Shown here: positions 50,573-56,628 of the stretch, in pieces
How positions within the stretch are numbered: the first letter of the stretch is position 1
Layout of the letters: each line of letters begins with the position of its first letter
NCBI GenBank assembly: GCA_017615275.1
Contig: JAGAAO010000018.1
Coordinates: forward strand, 1-56,628
Direction: 5' to 3'
DNA: 56,628 nt
From: Butyrivibrio sp.
GTDB lineage: Bacteria; Bacillota; Clostridia; Lachnospirales; Lachnospiraceae
The notes under the pieces: generated by a model
The model's input: only the letters and a program-made list of their open reading frames with translations
Databases searched by the model: none
What the model was told of the DNA's origin: nothing
Position numbers and translations under genes: made by a program

Positions 50573-53302
50573 TTGCAAGAGACACTAAATGAAATGGACA
50601 CTATGTATACTGCCAATAAGGGCTCTTCTTCATCGGCAAGCGGAGCTCCTAGTGGTTTTGCGCTAAAAAATGCCGATGAAATGCAGTCGTGGCAGGATAA
50701 ATTCTGTGAGATGGCAGGAGTGTACGCCCTATGCCTTGATGCACAAGGCTTGCCTCTGAGCCGTTTCTCGGGAAATTCCCATGAAGTTGAGATCATAAGA
50801 AAATACGTGACGGATCAAAGGATCAGGAATATCTTTAAACGCGTGTCTGAAAGCGATCTTGAAGATCAGGCGGTTGAGATAACCGAGATCCCAAACCTCA
50901 GACTTGCTGCTGTAGCTGTTAAGAATGGAAACGCAACAGCAGCGGTTTGGATAGTCTGCGGTGTGTTTACGAACTTCGAATACGATTCCGAGTATTTTCA
51001 TCTTCAGCCTATAGATTCTTTTGGCTATAAAACATCAGAAACCAAATTTTATAATACCCTTGATCTCTTGAGAGAGTCTCTCAATACGCTGATCAAAATT
51101 GAAACCTCCAGGTCTAAGGCGGTTGCTGTCAGTGAAGAGAGTAAGCTTCAGGAAATTGAGATGACCAATTCTTTCAGACGCGCTGAGACTATGACGGAGG
51201 TAGTGTCTCTTCTTGACAGTGATGACACCATAGAAGAGATAATGGTCGAGATTCTGAGCAAACTCTGTAATTATCTGCAGATAAGCAACGGATTCACCTG
51301 CAAAGTCCATCATAATACCCTTATGGATATTGTGGTTCAGTGGACGGCAACAGGGGTTAGCAAGATATTCTCCGAGTCTACCGACAGGGAATTGTGCTGG
51401 TTCCTTGGAAGCGACAAGGCAGTAGTTATTTCAAGCGACACTCCCATGAATGCGGGAGAGAGGGAGCAGATAGAGAACCTCGGCATAAAGGCTCTTATTT
51501 CCATGCCTGTTATCGTTAACGGTTCGGCTCTTTTCTATGCCTGTCTTACAGAAAACAGAGAGAACAGGATCTGGTCTATAGACGACGTTAAGTTCATAAA
51601 CGATGCTATCCGCGTTCTTCAGACCATTATTACCAAGAGATTACAGAAGAATTCCCTCGCAAGCTCTTTTGCTTCGCTGGAAGCCGTGCTTGATAACGTG
51701 GGAAGTGCCATCTATGTAAGAGATATAGGTACGGGAGTGCTTCTTTTTGCCAACAGAAGCTTTAAGAAGAACTTCAGCAAAGAACTTACGGAGAATTCGC
51801 TTGCAGAGCTCTTTGAATCTAACATCCCCGCAAGGAGCAGAAGCGGTAACTACGAAGTTCATCACAGAAACAGAGAGAAGTGGTACGACGTTTACTACAC
51901 AAGGATCAAGTGGGTGGACGGACGTCCCGTATCACTTTGCGCAATATATGACATAACAGAGAAGAAACTCTATCAAAAGAGAATAGAACAGCAGGCGTAC
52001 ACTGACTTCCTTACAGGTCTGTATAACAGAATGTGCTGTGAGAAGGATCTTGCAAAATACATTGATGAGGCGAGAACGAAGAAAACTCACGGTGCGCTTA
52101 TGTACCTTGATCTCGATGACTTTAAACATATCAATGACAGCCTGGGACATCAGTACGGAGACGTGCTCCTAAGAGATATCTCTAAGGCAATAAGCAGGAT
52201 AGAGGGAATAACAAACTCCTGTTACAGAATGGGCGGTGACGAGTTCGTCATCATCGTTCCTCCGGAGAGCTACGGAAGGCTCGACAGGATAATTGAGGAG
52301 ATAAAAAATACTTTTGCAACGCCGTGGTACTTAAAAGACAGCGATTACTACTGCACAATGAGTATGGGTGTTGTTAAATATCCCGATCACGGCGACAACG
52401 TTCCGGAACTTATCAGAAAATCCGACGTTGCCATGTACGAAGCCAAGAAATCAGGTAAGAACAGGATCGCGGAGTACTCGGACAACATTGATTCGTCATC
52501 GGTACACAGGCTCGATCTCGAGAAGAACATGTACGATGCCATCACCAAGAGTTGCAGCGAGTTTGAGGTCTTTTTCCAACCTGTAATAAGCGAGCCTATA
52601 GACACCACAAGCGGAACCAAGCAGTATAAGCATATTGGTGCGGAGGCGCTTGTAAGATGGAACAGTTCTAAGCTCGGCTTCCTGAGTCCCGATGAATTCG
52701 TTCCTCTTGCTGAATATCTGGGACTTATCACACCTATCGGCAACTACGTTCTTAAGAGAGCTTGTGAGTGCTGCAGGCAGTGGAATGAGTCAGGCACAGG
52801 AGAATATGCGGTATCCGTAAACCTCTCCGTTGTGCAGATCATGCAGAACGACATAGTCGATATTATTAAAAAGAATATTGAAGAAAATCACATAAATCCT
52901 CATAATCTGGTGCTTGAGCTCACCGAGAGACTTGCGATAAACGATCTTGCAAGGACGAAACAGACGCTCCTTGATATCAAAGCGCTCGGTGTAAGACTTG
53001 CTCTGGATGATTTCGGAACGGGATATTCGGCACTCAGCAGTATCAGAGCACTTCCGTTCGATATAATCAAGGTTGATCAGAACTTTGCCAAGGATCTTGC
53101 TGAGGATGACTATTCACAGGCGTTCATCCGCATGATGGCACAGCTTGGAAAAGCGATAAATGCGGAGATATGCGTAGAGGGAATAGAGACGAAGGCACAG
53201 CTCGACGCCATAAAGGGTATGGGAGTTAAGTACGTACAGGGCTATTATTACGATAAACCCATGCGCAGAGAGGCTTTCGAGGAAAAGTACGTTTATAATT
53301 AA
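50573..53302 (+). CDS. Sensor protein with GGDEF and EAL domains (c-di-GMP turnover)
   Basis: About 909 residues. The likely start is TTG at 50573, behind AGAGGGG; an in-frame ATG follows at 50594. Domains in order: a PocR-like ligand sensor (WQDKFCEMAGVYALCLDAQG, ~30-130), a GAF-like region (~200-350), a PAS-like segment (~365-460), GGDEF with an intact GGDEF motif near residue 552, and EAL with EALVRW near 692 and DDFGTG near 812. Motifs for both synthesis and hydrolysis are intact, so the net activity is undetermined. No transmembrane segment is seen; it should be cytoplasmic. It follows guaB closely. Confidence 0.88.
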   Translation: MQETLNEMDTMYTANKGSSSSASGAPSGFALKNADEMQSWQDKFCEMAGVYALCLDAQGLPLSRFSGNSHEVEIIRKYVTDQRIRNIFKRVSESDLEDQAVEITEIPNLRLAAVAVKNGNATAAVWIVCGVFTNFEYDSEYFHLQPIDSFGYKTSETKFYNTLDLLRESLNTLIKIETSRSKAVAVSEESKLQEIEMTNSFRRAETMTEVVSLLDSDDTIEEIMVEILSKLCNYLQISNGFTCKVHHNTLMDIVVQWTATGVSKIFSESTDRELCWFLGSDKAVVISSDTPMNAGEREQIENLGIKALISMPVIVNGSALFYACLTENRENRIWSIDDVKFINDAIRVLQTIITKRLQKNSLASSFASLEAVLDNVGSAIYVRDIGTGVLLFANRSFKKNFSKELTENSLAELFESNIPARSRSGNYEVHHRNREKWYDVYYTRIKWVDGRPVSLCAIYDITEKKLYQKRIEQQAYTDFLTGLYNRMCCEKDLAKYIDEARTKKTHGALMYLDLDDFKHINDSLGHQYGDVLLRDISKAISRIEGITNSCYRMGGDEFVIIVPPESYGRLDRIIEEIKNTFATPWYLKDSDYYCTMSMGVVKYPDHGDNVPELIRKSDVAMYEAKKSGKNRIAEYSDNIDSSSVHRLDLEKNMYDAITKSCSEFEVFFQPVISEPIDTTSGTKQYKHIGAEALVRWNSSKLGFLSPDEFVPLAEYLGLITPIGNYVLKRACECCRQWNESGTGEYAVSVNLSVVQIMQNDIVDIIKKNIEENHINPHNLVLELTERLAINDLARTKQTLLDIKALGVRLALDDFGTGYSALSSIRALPFDIIKVDQNFAKDLAEDDYSQAFIRMMAQLGKAINAEICVEGIETKAQLDAIKGMGVKYVQGYYYDKPMRREAFEEKYVYN

Positions 53303-53406
53303 AAATATGGTATTATATGATATGTAGCCCAAAAAGCGGCTGAAGAAAACGGTGAATAATTCATCTTTTTCGCAATTATATAAATGTAAAGGTTAGGACT
53401 GAGTAA

Positions 53407-55113
53407 ATGGCAGAAGAAGTTATTAAAAGCACAAGCGAAAATGCAGAGGCGGACAATACCCCTTCAAGGCATTTTATAGAGCAGGCTATCGACAAAGATC
53501 TTAAAGAGGGAGTGTACGATCACGTATGTACAAGATTTCCTCCCGAGCCTAACGGATTCCTGCATATAGGACATGCCAAGAGTATTCTTCTTAATTACGG
53601 AATGGCAAAAGAGTACAACGGCAAGTTCAACATGAGATTTGACGATACCAATCCTACAAAGGAAAAATCGGAGTTCATGGACTCTATAATTGAGGACGTT
53701 AAGTGGCTCGGAGCGGACTATGAAGACCGTCTTTTCCACGCATCCGATTACTTTGATGAGATGTATGACAAAGCAGTTGAGCTCATTAAGAAGGGAAAGG
53801 CGTATGTCTCAGAACTTACAGCCGAGGAAATGCGTGAGTACAGAGGAACTCTCACAGAACCTGGCAAAGACGATCCTAACAGAAACAGAAGTGTTGAAGA
53901 CAATTTAAGACTTTTCGAGGATATGAAGAACGGAAAGGTCGAGGACGGAGCAATGACTCTCAGAGCCAAGATCGATATGTCTTCACCTAATATAAATATG
54001 AGAGATCCCATTATCTACAGGGTTGCTCACATGACACATGCCCGTACCAAGGATAAGTGGTGCATTTATCCTATGTACGACTATGCTCATCCCATTGAGG
54101 ATGCAATTGAGGGCATAACACATTCTCTTTGCACATTGGAATTTGAGGATCACAGACCTCTTTATGACTGGGTAAAAGAAGAGTGCGGCTACAAGAATCC
54201 CCCGCGTCAGATCGAGTTTGCAAAGCTCTATCTCAACAACGTGGTTACGGGAAAAAGATATATCAAGAGACTTGTTGAAGACGGAATAGTGGACGGATGG
54301 GACGATCCCAGACTTGTTACTATCGCTGCCTTAAGAAGAAGAGGATTTACTCCCGAGTCTATCAAGATGTTCGTTGATATGTGCGGAATCAGTAAGGCAC
54401 AGTCAACAGCAGAGTACGCAATGCTTGAGTATTGCATAAGAGAAGACCTTAAGCTCAAGGCTAAGAGAATGCTTGCAATCCTTAACCCTGTTAAGCTTAT
54501 AATAGACAACTATCCCGAAAACGAGACTGAGTACCTCGAGATCGAGAATAACAAGGAAGTTCCCGAGATGGGAACAAGACAGATTCCGTTTGGAAAAGAA
54601 CTCTATATTGAGAGAGATGACTTCATGGAGGAACCTCCTAAGAAGTACTTCCGTCTTTTCCCCGGAAACGAAGTAAGACTTATGAATGCTTACTTTGTAA
54701 CTTGCACAGGATGCGATAAGGACGAGAACGGCAATGTTATCGCCGTACACTGTACTTACGATCCCGAGACTAAGTCCGGAAGCGGATTTAACGCAAGAAA
54801 AGTTAAGGGAACAATTCACTGGGTTTCTGCTAAAGAGGCGGTAAATGCAGAAGTTCGCCTTTACGAGAATATAATCGATGAGGAGAAGGGTGTTTACAAT
54901 GAGGACGGTTCGCTCAACCTCAATCCCAACTCCATTACAGTTATCAAAGATGCAAAGCTGGAGCCTGAACTTGCAAATGCGGTAAGCTATGATAAATTCC
55001 AGTTTGTAAGAAACGGATTCTTTAGTGTTGACAGCAAGGATTCTAAGCCGGGAGCACCTGTATTTAACAGGATTGTTTCGCTTAAGAGTTCATTCGTTTT
55101 ACCTAAAAAGTGA
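53407..55113 (+). CDS. glnS: Glutaminyl-tRNA synthetase
   Basis: Class I synthetase charging tRNA-Gln (a TTG tRNA-Gln is at 12.7 kb). 568 residues. The HIGH motif is in [15 protein letters not shown] near residue 44. The stretch normally holding VMSKRK reads [14 protein letters not shown] near 280, so the KMSKS-type loop is atypical. WDDPRL follows, and the C-terminal anticodon-binding beta-barrels run to the end. GlnRS is uncommon among Firmicutes, where most use the GatCAB amidotransferase, but it is known in clostridia. Confidence 0.95.
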   Translation: MAEEVIKSTSENAEADNTPSRHFIEQAIDKDLKEGVYDHVCTRFPPEPNGFLHIGHAKSILLNYGMAKEYNGKFNMRFDDTNPTKEKSEFMDSIIEDVKWLGADYEDRLFHASDYFDEMYDKAVELIKKGKAYVSELTAEEMREYRGTLTEPGKDDPNRNRSVEDNLRLFEDMKNGKVEDGAMTLRAKIDMSSPNINMRDPIIYRVAHMTHARTKDKWCIYPMYDYAHPIEDAIEGITHSLCTLEFEDHRPLYDWVKEECGYKNPPRQIEFAKLYLNNVVTGKRYIKRLVEDGIVDGWDDPRLVTIAALRRRGFTPESIKMFVDMCGISKAQSTAEYAMLEYCIREDLKLKAKRMLAILNPVKLIIDNYPENETEYLEIENNKEVPEMGTRQIPFGKELYIERDDFMEEPPKKYFRLFPGNEVRLMNAYFVTCTGCDKDENGNVIAVHCTYDPETKSGSGFNARKVKGTIHWVSAKEAVNAEVRLYENIIDEEKGVYNEDGSLNLNPNSITVIKDAKLEPELANAVSYDKFQFVRNGFFSVDSKDSKPGAPVFNRIVSLKSSFVLPKK

Positions 55114-55120
55114 TATAAGT

Positions 55121-55151
55121 AGGGAAACGCTGATAATGTCAGTGTTTCCCT
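55121..55151 (+). terminator. Stem-loop after glnS
   Basis: 13-bp stem AGGGAAACGCTGA / TCAGTGTTTCCCT (one G-U) with a 5-nt loop. No U-run follows, so it may only reduce read-through or stabilise the glnS mRNA. Confidence 0.6.
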
Positions 55152-55178
55152 AGAGAATTTCAGAAAAGAGGTATAGAA

Positions 55179-56033
55179 ATGGCGGATATTTTTTCAGGAC
55201 TTGAAAAGCTTGGACTTGGAAACATTGATGGAGGAAATCTTTTTGAAGATCCCAACAAGAAGGAATCCAATGTCAAGAAGGAAGAACCCAAGAAGAAGCT
55301 GACACTGATCAATGAGGAAGATTATCTTTTTGATAAAAAATATAAGTGTCCTATCTGTGATTCTGATTTTACGGTAAAGACCGTTCGTACGGGAAAAGTA
55401 AGAATGAAGTCTGTGGATGTGGATCTTCGTCCCGATTACTCAGAAGTTGATCTTACAAAGTATGACATAATTGCTTGTCCTGAGTGCGGATATGCAGCAC
55501 TGGGAAGATATTTCACAACACTTACCAAGTATCAGATCGATGATATCAGAGCCAAGATCTGCATGAATTATAAGAAGCAGGAGTTTAAGGATCCTATCTA
55601 TTCTTATGATCATGCGAAGAGTCTGTATCAGCTTGCACTTGCAAATGCAGTGGTTAAGAAGGCTAAGAACAGTGAGAAGGCTTACATCTGCCTGAAGACA
55701 GCCTGGGTTATCAGAGGTGAGACTCAGAGGCTTGATCAGAGCGAAGCGGATTACGAGAAGAAGAAAAAAGAGAACGATGCTCAGGAAGTTGAGCTTTTAA
55801 AGAATGCGCTGAACGGTTTTGTTATGGCAAGGCAGTCTGAGGATTTCCCTATCGCGGGAATGGATTCGACAACTCTTGATTATCTGATCGCAGCGCTCGC
55901 ATACGAGACTGATCAGTTTGATATTGCGACCAAGATGATCTCAGAGCTTCTTACATCACGTACAGCAAACAGTCGTATCAAGGATAAGGCACGTGCCCTC
56001 AAGGATCTCGTTGCCGCAAAGAAGCAAGGGTAA
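55179..56033 (+). CDS. DUF2225 zinc-ribbon protein
   Basis: It has 284 residues. Residues 15-40 are charged and Lys-rich. A zinc ribbon follows: CPIC near residue 58 and CPECGYA near 105. From about 130 the chain is all alpha, with TPR-like repeats (YDHAKSLYQLALANAV). DUF2225 proteins are common in Firmicutes and of unknown function. AAAAGAGGT lies before the ATG. A giant inverted repeat begins 5 bp after the stop. Confidence 0.9.
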   Translation: MADIFSGLEKLGLGNIDGGNLFEDPNKKESNVKKEEPKKKLTLINEEDYLFDKKYKCPICDSDFTVKTVRTGKVRMKSVDVDLRPDYSEVDLTKYDIIACPECGYAALGRYFTTLTKYQIDDIRAKICMNYKKQEFKDPIYSYDHAKSLYQLALANAVVKKAKNSEKAYICLKTAWVIRGETQRLDQSEADYEKKKKENDAQEVELLKNALNGFVMARQSEDFPIAGMDSTTLDYLIAALAYETDQFDIATKMISELLTSRTANSRIKDKARALKDLVAAKKQG

Positions 56034-56037
56034 CGTC

Positions 56038-56310
56038 GTAGAAAGGTCGCATAAGACCGGTTGGCTGCAAACGCCTATAAGACTGATTTTCTTGCGATTT
56101 CGTATTTTGACATTCATGGTATAAAAAATATTAGGGTTATTCATTTCTCGCTCCAAACTCGCCCGCAAAAGCGGGCTCAGACAAATGGAGCGAAAACGAA
56201 ATGAATAACCCTTCTTTTTTATACTCATGAATGTAACAAAATACTCAAACGCTGCGAAAAATCAGTCTTATAGGTGTTCTGCGGCCATTCCGGTCTTATG
56301 GGATTTCTAC
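56038..56310. repeat. Giant imperfect inverted repeat (~273 bp) with terminator-like core
   Basis: The left arm (56038-56155) and right arm (56186-56310) are complementary over about 120 bases with small gaps. The conserved blocks are GTAGAAA, CATAAGACCGG, CCTATAAGACTGATTTT, ACATTCATG, GGGTTATTCATTTC and CGCTCCA. The 30-nt loop holds GCCCGC-AAAA-GCGGGC. Around the core, GAAATGAATAACCC is followed by TTCTTTTTT, so it could terminate DUF2225 transcription. Two similar units, CATAAGACCGG and TATAAGACTGA, recur within each arm. The interval 56034-56519 contains no gene. Confidence 0.85.
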
Positions 56311-56373
56311 TTCTCGGTTATATGCGCTCACGCGCAGGGATTTGTTTTGGGGGCAGCATGTTTCTTGGCTTGA

Positions 56374-56485
56374 TTGACTCAATATTCATATTTTTCAAAT
56401 GGGTCAACGATTTTAGGGGGCTGAGATGACTCAAAACAAAATATTTCCGAAGTGAGTCAATTCTTTTAGAGAATTTCTATGACTT
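56374..56485. repeat. Cluster of TGASTCA motifs, possible mobile-element end
   Basis: TTGACTCAA, GGGTCAACGATTTTAG, ATGACTCAA and GTGAGTCAATTCTTTTAG recur every 20-45 bp. Multiple short repeats of this form in a non-coding end are typical of some transposon termini (for example IS21-type), but no transposase is visible in the window. Low confidence. Confidence 0.3.
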
Positions 56486-56519
56486 TATTTCTATAGTAAA
56501 CGACATTAACTTATGCTGA

Positions 56520-56627
56520 TTAACACCCAAAATCAAACGAGCACAATGACTTTAAATATTCGTTAGGCTCAGAATAAATACTGTAGTAATCATCTAATGC
56601 TACCTCGAGTTCAACAGCACTTGAGAA
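56520..56627 (-). CDS. C-terminal end of an unidentified ORF, cut by the window edge
   Basis: A minus-strand frame open at the right edge reads 35 residues, ending LKSLCSFDFGC and TAA at 56520-56522. It is acidic (SAVELEVALDDYYSIYSEP) and has no motif I recognise. Given the repeats just downstream it could belong to a mobile element, but this is a guess. Confidence 0.35.
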   Translation of the reverse strand, partial: FSSAVELEVALDDYYSIYSEPNEYLKSLCSFDFGC

Positions 56628-56628
56628 A

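Noticed and set aside
53303-53406. T-box leader upstream of glnS
   Set aside because: The gap is only about 100 bp and shows no T-box motif or terminator/antiterminator pair.

Overview
The window looks like chromosome of an anaerobic, butyrate-forming Firmicute of the Lachnospiraceae, most like Butyrivibrio or Pseudobutyrivibrio. This assignment is inferred from gene content and protein resemblance, not from a marker search. The supporting genes are Bcd/EtfBA and thiolase (butyryl-CoA pathway), a GH94 cellobiose phosphorylase beside a sugar ABC transporter, a lysine riboswitch on dapA-dapB, a clostridial-type GlnRS, and strong GGAGG ribosome binding sites before nearly every gene. Starts were moved to the codon behind the ribosome binding site wherever the longest reading frame began upstream of it.

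Layout. 1-7.1 kb: the end of bcd, then etfB and etfA, a cobalt-type ECF transporter cbiM(N)QO, and thiolase. 7.1-11.8 kb: an HD-GYP response regulator, tRNA-Arg(ACG), an rRNA methyltransferase, an amidase-like protein without its catalytic residues, an XTP/dITP pyrophosphatase and a YfcE-type phosphodiesterase. 11.8-12.95 kb: a tRNA cluster (Pro, Gly, Arg, His, Gln, Lys) interrupted by a tandem ~165-bp repeat. 13-21 kb (minus strand): MATE exporter, tRNA-Leu, and two tandem class A penicillin-binding proteins with very different tails. 21-26.4 kb: YigZ, TypA/BipA, TldD/TldE. 26.4-29.4 kb: lysine riboswitch, dapA, dapB and a eukaryotic-type hisA. 29.5-31.7 kb: cold-shock protein, YerC-like repressor, bactofilin and a degenerate M23 protein. 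31.8-39.1 kb: a cello-oligosaccharide locus (GH94 phosphorylase, LacI regulator, binding protein, two permeases) with recognisable LacI-type operators. 39.5-44.2 kb (minus): UbiA-type prenyltransferase, a large membrane protein, RNase J. 44.4-49 kb: ACT protein, homoserine dehydrogenase, aspartate kinase and two envelope proteins of unknown function. 49-56 kb: guaB, a GGDEF-EAL protein, glnS and a DUF2225 protein. 56-56.6 kb: a giant hairpin, then repeats that may be the end of a mobile element, and the tail of a minus-strand ORF cut by the window edge.

Themes. Butyrate-pathway genes are interleaved with cobalt uptake. Aspartate-family synthesis sits in two places (hom/ask and dapAB), the second under lysine control. 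Envelope growth is represented by two PBPs, bactofilin plus a catalytically dead M23 protein, and a dead amidase. Two c-di-GMP proteins are present.

The most unusual material is non-coding: two families of dispersed, hairpin-rich intergenic repeats (family A at 1.14 and 12.1-12.4 kb; family B at 12.95, 14.5, 26.8 and 42.3 kb) and a ~273-bp imperfect inverted repeat right after the DUF2225 gene. I found no CRISPR array, prophage or complete insertion sequence.
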